Shown: in pieces, positions 1 through 8,729 of the stretch
How the letters are laid out: the number at the start of each line of letters is the position of its first letter
How positions within the stretch are numbered: the stretch's first letter is position 1
NCBI GenBank assembly: GCA_025057055.1
Contig: JANWYF010000089.1
Location: 1-35,426, forward strand
Source: Rhodovarius sp.
GTDB taxonomy: Bacteria; Pseudomonadota; Alphaproteobacteria; Acetobacterales; Acetobacteraceae
Direction of reading: 5' to 3'
Length of the DNA: 35,426 nucleotides
Program-made: the position numbers and the translations under genes
The notes under the pieces: generated by a model
The model's input: the letters and a program-made list of their open reading frames with translations, nothing else
Database searches by the model: none
Told to the model about the DNA's origin: nothing

Positions 1-870
1 CAGCACCTCGAACAGACGGGGGACGGCGGTGATCGCCCCCGGGCGGAACTCGGCCATCTCGGCCGCCAGCCGATCGGCGCCGCGGGAATAGACCACCTCC
101 ATCCCGATCATCGGCAGGATGAAGCCGCCCACCGTGTGCTCGTAGCTGTGCGACATCGGCAGGAAGGAGAGGTAGCGCTCGCCGTCCAGCTGCAGCGGCC
201 CCAGGATCTGGCGCACCCCCTCGGCGTTGGAGAGCATGCTGCGATGCGGCAGCATCACGCCTTTCGGGCTGCCCCCGGTGCCCGAGGTGTAGATCAGGCA
301 GGCAAGCCGCCCGGGGGGGATCTGCTCGACCTCGGCGAGCAGGGCGGCGGGATCGGCGGCGTGGGAGAGCAGCCAGTCCCAGCCGAGCGTCCGCACCCCC
401 TGCGGCACGGCGCCCGGCTCCTCCATACAGATCAGGGTATCGAGGCCTGCCGCCTCGGCCGCTGCGGCCAGCACCCGCTCGGCCAGCGCGGCGGTGCTGA
501 CGATGGCGATGCGCGCGCCGCAGTCGCGCAGCACATGGGCGTGATCGGCCATGGTGTTGGTGGTATAGGTCGGCACTGTGACCGCGCCGATCGCCATGAT
601 GGCGACATCGGCGATGAGGAACTCCGGCCGGTTTTCGCTGACCAGCAGCACGCGATCGCCCGGGGCGACCCCGGCCGCCCGCAGCCCGGCGGCCGCGCGG
701 GCCACCCGGGCGGCAAACTCTCCCCACGGGATCGCCTCCCACTCCTCCCCGCGCCAAGCGCGCAGCATGGGCTTGTCTGGATGGCGGGCGGCAAGGCCCA
801 GCATCATGTGCGGCAGGCTCCGCCAGCCGCCGATCGCCTCCTCGGCCGGCGCGCGCACGGACTGCTCCAT
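1..870 (-). CDS. Long-chain acyl-CoA synthetase (AMP-forming), N-terminal 290 residues, cut by window edge
   Basis: This is an AMP-binding ligase of the FadD/FAA1 type. It would activate a fatty acid to acyl-AMP and then to acyl-CoA in the cytoplasm. The adenylate-forming signature SGTGGSPKGVML is at residues 196-207, and LSFLPMSHSYEH at about 234-245 is typical of the long-chain (COG1022-like) group. The frame is open to base 1, so the C-terminal half, including the catalytic lysine, lies outside the window. The ATG at 868-870 is preceded by a G-rich ribosome binding site (GGGGAG, about four bases away). The gene is divergent from the peptidase gene at 946, with 75 bases between them. The family is clear; the exact substrate is not. 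Confidence 0.9.
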   Translation of the reverse strand, partial: MEQSVRAPAEEAIGGWRSLPHMMLGLAARHPDKPMLRAWRGEEWEAIPWGEFAARVARAAAGLRAAGVAPGDRVLLVSENRPEFLIADVAIMAIGAVTVPTYTTNTMADHAHVLRDCGARIAIVSTAALAERVLAAAAEAAGLDTLICMEEPGAVPQGVRTLGWDWLLSHAADPAALLAEVEQIPPGRLACLIYTSGTGGSPKGVMLPHRSMLSNAEGVRQILGPLQLDGERYLSFLPMSHSYEHTVGGFILPMIGMEVVYSRGADRLAAEMAEFRPGAITAVPRLFEVL

Positions 871-911
871 CGTCTCCCCCCCGGAAATCGCGGGATGCCG
901 GGCGGCCCGGC

Positions 912-939
912 TTGGCCCCGGCGCCGAATGGCATATATG
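912..939 (+). promoter_or_regulatory. Possible promoter for the M3 peptidase gene giving a leaderless transcript
   Basis: A TTGGCC hexamer (912-917) lies 16 bases before TATATG (934-939). Transcription starting about seven bases after the -10 element would begin at the ATG at 946. No ribosome binding site precedes that ATG, which fits a leaderless message. The -35 element is imperfect. Confidence 0.35.
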
Positions 940-945
940 ACAGGC

Positions 946-2775
946 ATGTCAGCTTTCCCAGATCTCTCGTCCACCCCGCTGGCCCCCCTCGATGCTGCCG
1001 GCGGGGTTGGAGCCTTGCCGAGCTGGGACCTCTCCGACCTCTATGCCGGTCAGGAGGATCCGCGCCTCGCCCAGGACCTCGAGCAGGCGGAGGGCGCGGC
1101 GCGGGCCTTCCATGCGGCCTATGCCGGTGGCTTGGCCAAGCTGTCCGGGGAAGAGCTGGCGGCGGCGATTGCCGAATACGAACGGATCGAGGAGCTGCTC
1201 GGCCGGGCGATGAGCTATGCGAGCCTGCTCTTCGCCGCCGATGCCCAGAACCCGGAGCATGGCCGCTTCTACCAGACGGTGCAGGAGCGGGTGACGGCCA
1301 TCTCCTCGCATCTCGTCTTCTTCACCCTCGAGCTCAACCTGCTCGAGGAGGGGCTGCTCGAGGAGCGGATGGCCGACAGCCCCGCGCTGGCGCGCTATCG
1401 CCCCTGGCTGCGGGACCTGCGCGTCTTCCGCGACCATCAGCTCTCCGACGAGATGGAGCGGCTGCTGCACGAGAAGGAGGTCACCGGCCGCGCCGCCTGG
1501 ACGCGCCTGTTCGATGAGACGCTGGCCACCATGACCGTCCCGGTCGAGGGCAAGGAGCTCTCCGTCTCAGCCGCGCTCAACCTGCTCTCGGACCGCGACC
1601 GCAAGCTGCGCGAGGCGGCCGCCCGCGGCATCTCGGAGGCGTTCGGCAGCCGCATCCGGCTCTTTGCGCTGATCACCAACACCCTGGCCAAGGACAAGGA
1701 GGTGATGGACCGCTGGCGGCGCTACCCGCGCCCCGGCAGCTTCCGCAACCGCGCCAATATGGTCGAGGACGAGGTGGTCGATGCCCTGGTCGAGGCGGTG
1801 CGCGCCTCCTATCCTCGGCTGTCGCACCGCTATTACCGGATGAAGGCGAAGTGGCTCGGGCTGGAGAAGCTCAAGCACTGGGACCGCAATGCGCCGCTGC
1901 CCGGCGATGCCGACCGCCCGATCCCCTGGGCCGAGGCGGTGGAGCGCGTGCGCGCTGCCTATGCTTCCTTCAGCCCCAAGCTGGCCGAACTCGCCGCACC
2001 TTTCTTCGAGAAGCCCTGGATCGACGCCGCGCTGCGCCCGGGCAAGGCGTCGGGCGCCTTCGCCCATCCGACCGTGCCCTCCATCCATCCCTATCTGCTG
2101 CTCAACTACCACGGCAAGGCGCGGGATGTGATGACGCTCGCGCACGAACTGGGCCACGGCGTGCATCAGCGGCTGGCGGCACGGCAGGGCTATCTCATGT
2201 CCTCCACCCCGCTCACCCTGGCCGAGACCGCGAGCGTCTTCGGGGAAATGCTCACCTTCCGCGCCATGCTGGAGGCCGAGACCGACCCCGTGCGCAAGCG
2301 CGTGCTGCTCGCCGGCAAGGTCGAGGACATGCTCAACACGGTGGTGCGGCAGATCGCCTTCTACCGCTTCGAGACGCTGCTGCACGAGGAACGCCGGCAG
2401 GGTGAGCTGAGCGCCGAACGGATCGGGGAGCTCTGGCTCTCGGTCCAGACCGAAAGCCTGGGCCCGGCCTTCGACCTCACGCCCGACTACGCCTGCTACT
2501 GGTCCTACATCCCGCACTTCATCCACACGCCCTTCTACGTCTACGCCTACGCCTTCGGCGATTGCCTGGTGAATGCGCTCTACGGCGTCTGGCGCGAAGG
2601 GTCGGTGCCCGGCTTCGAGGAGAAGTACCTCGCCATGCTGGAGGCCGGCGGCACGCTGCGCCATCGCGAACTCCTCGCCCCTTTCGGCCTGAACGCCGCC
2701 GAACCCGGCTTCTGGCAGCGTGGCCTCGACGTGATCGCGGGTTTCATCGACGAGCTGGAGCGCAGCGATGGCTGA
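946..2775 (+). CDS. pepF: M3 family oligoendopeptidase (PepF-like)
   Basis: This is a zinc metallopeptidase of the M3 family (PepF/M3B type) that cleaves short peptides in the cytoplasm. The 609-residue length is normal. The metal-binding HELGH motif is at residues 400-404, within TLAHELGHGVHQRL. The third zinc ligand is probably Glu427 in LAETAS, matching the VEAPS-type segment of the family. The PSWDLSDLY segment near the N-terminus is typical of the alphaproteobacterial group. The frame is open far upstream, but in-frame ATGs at 928, 937 and 946 are the realistic starts. I chose 946 because a -10-like element ends seven bases before it; the other two lie in or before that element. The stop overlaps the kinase start by eight bases, so the two genes are probably co-transcribed. 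Confidence 0.88.
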   Translation: MSAFPDLSSTPLAPLDAAGGVGALPSWDLSDLYAGQEDPRLAQDLEQAEGAARAFHAAYAGGLAKLSGEELAAAIAEYERIEELLGRAMSYASLLFAADAQNPEHGRFYQTVQERVTAISSHLVFFTLELNLLEEGLLEERMADSPALARYRPWLRDLRVFRDHQLSDEMERLLHEKEVTGRAAWTRLFDETLATMTVPVEGKELSVSAALNLLSDRDRKLREAAARGISEAFGSRIRLFALITNTLAKDKEVMDRWRRYPRPGSFRNRANMVEDEVVDALVEAVRASYPRLSHRYYRMKAKWLGLEKLKHWDRNAPLPGDADRPIPWAEAVERVRAAYASFSPKLAELAAPFFEKPWIDAALRPGKASGAFAHPTVPSIHPYLLLNYHGKARDVMTLAHELGHGVHQRLAARQGYLMSSTPLTLAETASVFGEMLTFRAMLEAETDPVRKRVLLAGKVEDMLNTVVRQIAFYRFETLLHEERRQGELSAERIGELWLSVQTESLGPAFDLTPDYACYWSYIPHFIHTPFYVYAYAFGDCLVNALYGVWREGSVPGFEEKYLAMLEAGGTLRHRELLAPFGLNAAEPGFWQRGLDVIAGFIDELERSDG

Positions 2776-4159
2776 GCACAGCCTGTTCGGCGAGGTGCGG
2801 CGGATGGTGCGCACCTCGGGCGCGGTCACCGGGATCGCGGCCCGGGTGGCGGGCGAGCGTCTGCTCGGCATCAAGACCGACAAGGCGAGCCACGCCAGCG
2901 ACCTCAAGGCGGTGCTCGGCAGCCTCAAGGGCCCGATGATGAAGGTCGCGCAGTTCCTCTCCACCGTCCCGGACGCCCTGCCCGAGGAATACGCGCGCGA
3001 ACTGGCCACCCTGCAGTCCAACGCCCCGCCGATGGGCTGGAGCTTCGTCAAGCGGCGGATGACGAGCGAGCTCGGCCCGGATTGGCAGAAGCACTTCGCC
3101 GAGTTCGGGCAGGAGGCCGCGGCCGCCGCCTCGCTCGGGCAGGTGCACAAGGCGCGGCTGCGCGACGGCACTCTGGTTGCCTGCAAACTTCAGTATCCCG
3201 ACATGCCGAGCGTGGTGGAGGCCGACCTCAAGCAGCTGCGCCTCGCGATGAGCCTCTACCAGCGTCTCGACCGCACGCTGGAGAACAGCGAGGTCTACGA
3301 GGAGATGGCGGCCCGCCTGCGCGAGGAACTCGACTACACGCGCGAGGCGGCGCACCAGCGCCTGTATGCCTTCATGCTGGCCGGCCATGACCTGGTGCGG
3401 GTGCCGCGCAACATCCCTGAGCTGACCACCCGCCGGCTGCTGACCATGACTTGGCAGGAGGGACGGGCGATCCTGCGCCGGCTGGAGGAGGACCCACCGC
3501 AGGAGGAGCGCAACCTCTACGCTGCTGCGCTGTTCCGCGCATGGTATCATCCCCTCTACAATTACGGCGTGCTGCATGGGGATCCGCACCTTGGCAATTA
3601 CCTGGTGCGGCCACCTTCGGCGCATGATCCGGGCGGGATTGCCCTGCTCGACTTCGGCGTCATCCGCGTCTTCTCGCCGCGCTTCATCAAAGGCGTGATC
3701 ATGCTCTTCGAGGCGATCCGCGACGGGGACAACGACAAGGCGGTGGTCGCCTTCGAAAGCTGGGGCTTCCGCGGCCTGTCGCGGGAGACGATCATGGCGC
3801 TCAAGCGCTGGGCGGATTTCCTCTATGCCCCTCTCCTGCGCGACGAGGTGGGGCCGATCCAGGACCTCAACGACCTGCAGCTCGGCCGCCGGGTGGCGGA
3901 GAGCGTGCACAAATCGCTCAAGGAGGAGGCCGCGCGCACCGGACAATCGGTGCGCATCCCGCGCGAGTTTCCGCTGATGGATAGGGCTGCGATCGGCCTC
4001 GGTTCGGCCTTCACCCGGCTGCGCGCGCGCCAGAACTGGCACCGCATGTTCCTCGAGCTGATCGAGGGTTTCGACGAGGCGACGATGGCGGAACGCCAGG
4101 CCGCCGCGATGGCTGCGGCCGGCGTGCCCGCCGATGACTGCGTGCCGGCATCGGCCTAG
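2768..4159 (+). CDS. ABC1/AarF/UbiB-family atypical kinase-like protein
   Basis: This 463-residue protein belongs to the ABC1 (UbiB/ADCK) protein-kinase-like family, whose members support ubiquinone biosynthesis or lipid homeostasis. Visible family elements are a KxGQ-type motif reading KVAQ (59-62), an alanine-rich loop AAAASLGQVH (118-127), the lysine of VACK (140), ELDYTREAAH (187-196), the catalytic HGDPHLGN (270-277) and the metal-binding DFG (295-297). The glycine of KxGQ is replaced by alanine, which I believe is usual in this alphaproteobacterial subgroup. There is no clear C-terminal membrane anchor like that of E. coli UbiB, so it is probably an AarF-like paralogue rather than UbiB itself. 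Its start overlaps the peptidase stop, suggesting translational coupling. Confidence 0.87.
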   Translation: MAEHSLFGEVRRMVRTSGAVTGIAARVAGERLLGIKTDKASHASDLKAVLGSLKGPMMKVAQFLSTVPDALPEEYARELATLQSNAPPMGWSFVKRRMTSELGPDWQKHFAEFGQEAAAAASLGQVHKARLRDGTLVACKLQYPDMPSVVEADLKQLRLAMSLYQRLDRTLENSEVYEEMAARLREELDYTREAAHQRLYAFMLAGHDLVRVPRNIPELTTRRLLTMTWQEGRAILRRLEEDPPQEERNLYAAALFRAWYHPLYNYGVLHGDPHLGNYLVRPPSAHDPGGIALLDFGVIRVFSPRFIKGVIMLFEAIRDGDNDKAVVAFESWGFRGLSRETIMALKRWADFLYAPLLRDEVGPIQDLNDLQLGRRVAESVHKSLKEEAARTGQSVRIPREFPLMDRAAIGLGSAFTRLRARQNWHRMFLELIEGFDEATMAERQAAAMAAAGVPADDCVPASA

Positions 4160-4172
4160 CCTGGCAGGCCCC

Positions 4173-4197
4173 GCGCTGCGCCGGGCGGCGCCAGCGC
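4173..4197. terminator. GC-rich hairpin between convergent genes, possible bidirectional terminator
   Basis: GCGCTGCGCC and GGCGcCAGCGC can pair around a GGGC loop, with one bulged C. The hairpin sits in the 60-base gap between the converging kinase and metH genes. There is no U-tract on either strand, so it would need Rho or act only as a 3' stabiliser. Confidence 0.35.
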
Positions 4198-4219
4198 TGC
4201 CCTGCCCTTCGCCCCGGGC

Positions 4220-7200
4220 TCAGACCGTGAAGTATTTCGCCCGCGGGTGGTGCAGCACGATCGCGCTTGTGCTCTGCTCCGGGTGGAGCTGCCATTCCTC
4301 GCTGATCGAAACCCCGATGCGGTCGGCCTTGAGCAGGGCGAGCAGCGGTGCCTGATCCTCAAGCCGCGGGCAGGCCGGATAGCCGAAAGAGTAGCGCCCG
4401 CCGCGATAGCCCTGCTGGAGCATCCGCTCCATGTCGGGATCGTCCTCCCCGGCGAAGCCCCATTCGGCGCGGATGCGCTTGTGGACGTATTCCGCCATCG
4501 CCTCCGCCATCTCAACCGACAGGCCGTGCAGGTAGAGGTAGTCCTGGTAGCGGTTCTCCTCGAACCAGGCGCGCGCGGTATCGGAGGCCTTCTGGCCAAC
4601 CGTCACGACCTGCAGGGCGATCACGTCGCGCTCCGCGTCCTCGATGTCGCGCACGAAATCGGCGATGCATTCGCCATCCGGCTTGGGCTGCCGGGGCAGG
4701 GTGAAGCGCGCGACCTCGGTCACGCCGTCCTCCTCGAAGAGGATCAGGTCATTGCCCTGGCCGGCACATTTCCAGTAGCCGTAGATCGCCTGCGGCTGGA
4801 GGATGTCCTGCTCCTCGATAAGCGTGAGCATGCGCTTGAGCACCGGGCGCAGCTCCTGCTTTGCCCAGCCCAGGAAATCCTCGAGCGAACGGCCCGCCTT
4901 CCGGAAGCCCCATTGGAACTGGTAGAGGCTGCGTTCGTTGATGAAGGGCACCAGGGCGCGCGGGCTCGCCTCGATCCGCCGCGGCCCCCAGAAGGGTGGC
5001 CTCGGTATCGGCAGGCCCGCGGTCAGGCGGCGGCGGCGCGCCTGCGCGTAGCCGATATCGACGGGCGCGAAGCCGCGCGGGTCGGCCTGGCCCAGCACGC
5101 GTTTTTCGTTGCGCGCCTTGCCCTTGCGCCGCGCCTGGATGGCCGCAAGGTAGCCGTCGAAGTCGTTGCCCATCACCTTGTCCATCAGGTGCAGGCCGTC
5201 GAAGGCATCGCGCGCATAGGCCACGCGCCCGCAGGCATAGGCCTTCACGCAATCCTCCTCGACGAAGTTGCGCGTCAGCGCCGCCCCGCCCAGCAGCACC
5301 GGGATGTCGACGCCCAGGCGCGACATCTCCTCGAGGTTCTCCTTCATCACGACGGTCGATTTGACGAGCAGCCCCGACATGCCGATGGCATGGGCGCGGT
5401 GTTCGCGGGCCGCCGCCAGCATATCCTGCAGCGGCACCTTGATGCCGAGGTTGATGACCTTGTAGCCGTTGTTGGTCAGGATGATGTCGACCAGGTTCTT
5501 GCCGATATCGTGCACATCCCCCTTGACGGTGGCGAGCACGATCGTGCCTTTCTCCTGCCCCTCGACGCGCTCCATGAAAGGCTCGAGGTAGGCGACGGCG
5601 GCCTTCATCGTCTCGGCCGATTGCAGCACGAAGGGCAGCTGCATCTTGCCTGCGCCGAAGAGGTCGCCCACCACCTTCATCCCCTCGAGCAGGATGTTGT
5701 TGATGATATCGAGCGGCTTGTGGCCCTTGGCCATGGCCGCGGCGAGGTCCTCTTCGAGCCCCTTGCGATCGCCATCGACGATCCGCTCCTTGAGGCGCTC
5801 TTCGGGAGTGTCGGCCCGCTTCCTGGCGCCCGCATCGCCGGCCTTGCGCCCGGCGAACATCTCCAGCACGCGGGCCAGCGGGTCATAGCCCTCGCGCCTG
5901 CGGTCGAAGATCAGATCCTCCATCACCGCCACTTCCTCGGGCGGGATCTGATGCAGGGGCTTGATCTTGCTGACATGCACGATGGCGCCCGTCATGCCGG
6001 CCTTCACCGCATGATCGAGGAAGACGCTGTTCAGCACATGCCGTGCGGCCGGGTTCAGCCCGAAGGAGATGTTGGACAGCCCGAGGATGATCTGGATGTC
6101 CGGGAACTCCTCCCGGATCATGCGGATGCCCTCGAGCGTCCAAAGGCCGAGTTTCCTATCGTCCTCGTTGCCGGTCGCGATGGTGAAGGTCAGCGGGTCG
6201 ATCAGCAGATCCGAGGGCGGCAGCCCGTGGCGGCGGCAGGCGAAGTCCACCAGGCGGCGGGCGATGCGCAGCTTGTCCTCGGCGGTCTTGGCCATGCCGC
6301 CCTCATCGATGGTCAGCGCGATGACGGCGGCGCCGAACTTGCGGGCCAGGATCATGCGCTCCTCAGCCGCGCGCTCGCCCTCCTCGAAGTTGATGGAGTT
6401 GATGATCGGCTTGCCGCCGTGCAGCTTGAGCGCGGCCTCGATCACCGCCGTCTCGGTCGAATCGATGACGAGCGGCGCGTTGATGCTGGCGGTGAAGCGG
6501 CGCACCACCTCGCACATCTCGGCCAGCTCGTCGCGGCCGACGAAGGCGGTGCAGAGATCGAGCGCGTTGGAGCCTTCTGCCACCTGTTCGCGCCCGATCG
6601 CGAGGCAGCCGTCCCAGTCATGCGCCGCCTGCCGCTCCCGCCAGGCCTTGGAGCCGTTGGCGTTGCAGCGCTCGCCGATCGAGAAATAGCTGTTCTCCTG
6701 CCGCAGCGGCACGGCGGAGTAGAGGGAGGCGACGGAGGGCACCCAGACTGCGCGGCGCGGCACTGGCGCGGGGCGGCGGCGGCTGCCGGCGCGCCGGCGC
6801 AGCATCTCATCGAGGGCGGCGATGTGCCGGTCGGTGGTGCCGCAGCAGCCGCCGATCAGGTTGACGCCGTATTCGGCCACAAAGCGCTCGAGCCAGACCG
6901 CCATTTCCTCCGCACCGAGCGGGTAGTGGGTGCGCCCTTCGACCAGTTCGGGCAGCCCGGCATTGGGCTGGACCGAGATCAGCCCGGGCCAGTTCTGCGC
7001 CAGCCAGCGCACATGCTCGGCCATCTCCTGCGGGCCGGTCGCGCAGTTGAGGCCGAGCAGCGGCACATCCAGGCTGTGCACGACGGTCGCCGCGGCGGCG
7101 ATGTCGGGGCCGACGAGCAAGGTGCCGGTCGTCTCGACCGTCACCTGCACGAGGATCGGGATGTCGGAGCCGGCCTCGGCCCGCGCCGCCTTGGCCGCAT

Positions 7201-7714
7201 TGACCGCGGCCTTGATGTAGAGGGTGTCCTGGTTGGTCTCGGTCAGCAGGGCATCGGCCCCGCCGGCGATCAGCCCGCGGCACTGGATAGTCAGCGCGGC
7301 TTCCAGCTCGTCATAGGTGATGTGGCCGAGGCTCGGCAGCTTGGTGCCCGGCCCGATGTCGCCCACCACCCAGCGGTGGCGTCCGTCGGCGAAGCTCTCG
7401 GCGGCTTCGCGGGCGAGTTCGACCGCCCGTCGGTTGATCTCGAAGGCGCGGTCGGCCAGCCCGAACTCCCCGAGCGTGACCGGGCTTGCGCCGAAGCTGT
7501 TGGTCAGCACCATGTCCGCCCCGGCGGCGAAGTAGCTGCGGTGGATCTCCCGCACGATGTCGGGGCGGGAGAGGCAGAGGATATCGGTGCAGTTCTCCTG
7601 CCCCCAGTAGTCGCGCTCGATGTCGAGCGCCATCCCCTGCACGCGCGATCCCATCCCGCCGTCGCAGAGCAGGACTTCGCTCGCCAGGGCTTCGAGCAGA
7701 TGCGGTCGGGTCAT
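4220..7714 (-). CDS. metH: Cobalamin-dependent methionine synthase, full length
   Basis: MetH transfers the methyl group of 5-methyltetrahydrofolate to homocysteine through methylcobalamin. All four modules are present in 1164 residues. The homocysteine domain (about 1-305) has the zinc cysteines Cys224 (LNCATG) and Cys290/Cys291 (GGCCGTT). The pterin domain (about 340-620) begins SIGERCNANGS. The cap and B12 domains (about 640-870) carry GDVHDIGKN at 732-740, where His735 is the lower cobalt ligand. The reactivation domain (about 900-1164) has RYSFGYPACP and an HPEQSTSAIV-type end that bind S-adenosylmethionine. The pterin-domain segment equivalent to E. coli IDINMDEG reads LDLCTAFVG, so it is a divergent subtype. 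The ATG is six bases after the regulator stop, so the operator upstream of the regulator should control metH too. Confidence 0.97.
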   Translation of the reverse strand: MTRPHLLEALASEVLLCDGGMGSRVQGMALDIERDYWGQENCTDILCLSRPDIVREIHRSYFAAGADMVLTNSFGASPVTLGEFGLADRAFEINRRAVELAREAAESFADGRHRWVVGDIGPGTKLPSLGHITYDELEAALTIQCRGLIAGGADALLTETNQDTLYIKAAVNAAKAARAEAGSDIPILVQVTVETTGTLLVGPDIAAAATVVHSLDVPLLGLNCATGPQEMAEHVRWLAQNWPGLISVQPNAGLPELVEGRTHYPLGAEEMAVWLERFVAEYGVNLIGGCCGTTDRHIAALDEMLRRRAGSRRRPAPVPRRAVWVPSVASLYSAVPLRQENSYFSIGERCNANGSKAWRERQAAHDWDGCLAIGREQVAEGSNALDLCTAFVGRDELAEMCEVVRRFTASINAPLVIDSTETAVIEAALKLHGGKPIINSINFEEGERAAEERMILARKFGAAVIALTIDEGGMAKTAEDKLRIARRLVDFACRRHGLPPSDLLIDPLTFTIATGNEDDRKLGLWTLEGIRMIREEFPDIQIILGLSNISFGLNPAARHVLNSVFLDHAVKAGMTGAIVHVSKIKPLHQIPPEEVAVMEDLIFDRRREGYDPLARVLEMFAGRKAGDAGARKRADTPEERLKERIVDGDRKGLEEDLAAAMAKGHKPLDIINNILLEGMKVVGDLFGAGKMQLPFVLQSAETMKAAVAYLEPFMERVEGQEKGTIVLATVKGDVHDIGKNLVDIILTNNGYKVINLGIKVPLQDMLAAAREHRAHAIGMSGLLVKSTVVMKENLEEMSRLGVDIPVLLGGAALTRNFVEEDCVKAYACGRVAYARDAFDGLHLMDKVMGNDFDGYLAAIQARRKGKARNEKRVLGQADPRGFAPVDIGYAQARRRRLTAGLPIPRPPFWGPRRIEASPRALVPFINERSLYQFQWGFRKAGRSLEDFLGWAKQELRPVLKRMLTLIEEQDILQPQAIYGYWKCAGQGNDLILFEEDGVTEVARFTLPRQPKPDGECIADFVRDIEDAERDVIALQVVTVGQKASDTARAWFEENRYQDYLYLHGLSVEMAEAMAEYVHKRIRAEWGFAGEDDPDMERMLQQGYRGGRYSFGYPACPRLEDQAPLLALLKADRIGVSISEEWQLHPEQSTSAIVLHHPRAKYFTV

Positions 7715-7720
7715 GGCGGC

Positions 7721-8671
7721 TTACAGCTCGAGGGCGGGCTGGGCGGGCAGGGCGGCGCGGATGCGTTCGCCGAGCCAGATCCGCACGGCGAGCGGGCCCG
7801 GGATCTCGCGCAGGGGCCGCGCCATGCAGCCTGCCGGCAGCAGCCAGCCGGCAATCTGCTGGTCGGTGAAGCCCGGCCAGCGATGGGCATGGGCCGAGAC
7901 GATGTCGGCGCGGGCATGGGCAGCGAGATCGACGAGGAGCAGCCGCCCGCCCGGGCGGAGCACACGCGCGGCTTCGGCCAGCGCGGCGGCCGGGTCCTCG
8001 GCGTAGTGCAGCACCATCTGCAGCGCCACGGTATCGAAGGCGCCATCGGGCAGGGGCAGGTGATACATGTCCGCCTGGCGCACCGAGCAGCGCGCGCCGA
8101 GCCCCCGCTCGGCAAGCCGGGCCCGCGCGAGCGCCAGCATCTCGCGGCTCGCATCGATGCCCAAGGCGGTCTCGGCGCGTTCGGCGAGCAGCTCGAGCAG
8201 TCGGCCGGTGCCGGTGCCGATGTCGAGCAGCCGGCCCAGGGGGGCTGGCAGGGCGTCGCGGATCGCCTCCTCGATCGCCGCCGCGGGCAGGCCAAGGGCG
8301 CGCATCTCGTCCCAATCCGCGCCGTGGCGGCGGAAGGCCTCGCTGGCGGCGCGGGCGCGTTCGGCGGCGATGCGCGCGGCCTGCCGGCGGTCATGCGCCA
8401 GGGTCGGCTCATCCTCCGGCAGGCGGGCGAGCAGCTGATGGACGAGCGAGGCCCCCGCAGGGACCTGGAAATAGGCGTTGGCGCCTTCCGGGATGCGCTC
8501 GAGCAGTCCGGCCTCGACCAGCAGCTTCAGATGGCGCGACAGGCGCGGCTGGGACTGGCCGAGCACGGCGCAGAGGTCGCTGACGCAGAGCGCCCCGCGG
8601 GCGCAGAGGGCGAGCAGCCGCAGCCGGGTCGGTTCGGCCGCCGCGCGGAGTTGGGTGAGAAGCGCCTCCAT
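7721..8671 (-). CDS. ArsR-family regulator fused to a SAM-dependent methyltransferase domain (SahR-like)
   Basis: Residues 1-85 form an ArsR/SmtB winged helix (DLCAVLGQSQPRLSRHLKLL at about 32-51). Residues 140-245 form a class I methyltransferase fold with LLDIGTGTGR (148-157), GIDAS and VLRPGGRLLLVDL. The ArsR metal motif is degraded: family members have CVCD where this has CVSD, so it probably does not sense metal. ArsR-methyltransferase fusions are known upstream of methionine genes in alphaproteobacteria, and SahR-type regulators respond to S-adenosylhomocysteine, so that is the likely signal here (inference). The ATG at 8669-8671 is chosen because it leaves a full HTH. A GTG lies one codon upstream, and there is no clear ribosome binding site. 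The nested palindrome is six bases upstream, suggesting autoregulation. It forms an operon with metH. Confidence 0.88.
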   Translation of the reverse strand: MEALLTQLRAAAEPTRLRLLALCARGALCVSDLCAVLGQSQPRLSRHLKLLVEAGLLERIPEGANAYFQVPAGASLVHQLLARLPEDEPTLAHDRRQAARIAAERARAASEAFRRHGADWDEMRALGLPAAAIEEAIRDALPAPLGRLLDIGTGTGRLLELLAERAETALGIDASREMLALARARLAERGLGARCSVRQADMYHLPLPDGAFDTVALQMVLHYAEDPAAALAEAARVLRPGGRLLLVDLAAHARADIVSAHAHRWPGFTDQQIAGWLLPAGCMARPLREIPGPLAVRIWLGERIRAALPAQPALEL

Positions 8672-8676
8672 CACGC

Positions 8677-8711
8677 GATAGACATGACATAAAGATATCC
8701 TTATGTCTATC
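8677..8711. promoter_or_regulatory. Nested palindromic operator between the regulator-metH operon and the CxCC-protein gene
   Basis: Two overlapping inverted repeats are visible. The outer one pairs GATAGACAT (8677-8685) with ATGTCTATC (8703-8711) perfectly. The inner one pairs GACATAAaGATATC with cTTATGTC across 8686-8707, 22 bases with one mismatched pair. Both share the right half ATGTC, so two registers of binding are possible. The element is AT-rich in an otherwise very GC-rich region and lies in the divergent intergenic space. It is the obvious site for the ArsR-type regulator encoded next to it; a GATATC core flanked by ATAAAG is what I recall for alphaproteobacterial SahR-like sites. 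Confidence 0.75.
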
Positions 8712-8729
8712 AGGCGTGAGGAGCGCCCC

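Noticed and set aside
136-945. Upstream extension of the M3 peptidase frame
   Set aside because: It lies opposite the acyl-CoA synthetase gene and adds nothing resembling a peptidase domain; the ATG at 946 gives the normal length.
4247-8692. 1481-codon open frame on the plus strand opposite metH and the regulator
   Set aside because: Its translation is His/Asp/Gly/Arg-rich without any domain. It is the antisense shadow of GC-biased real genes, which have clear motifs.
8703-8729. Earlier ATG for the CxCC protein at 8703
   Set aside because: It sits inside the operator and lacks a ribosome binding site, while the ATG at 8730 has GAGGAG at ideal spacing.
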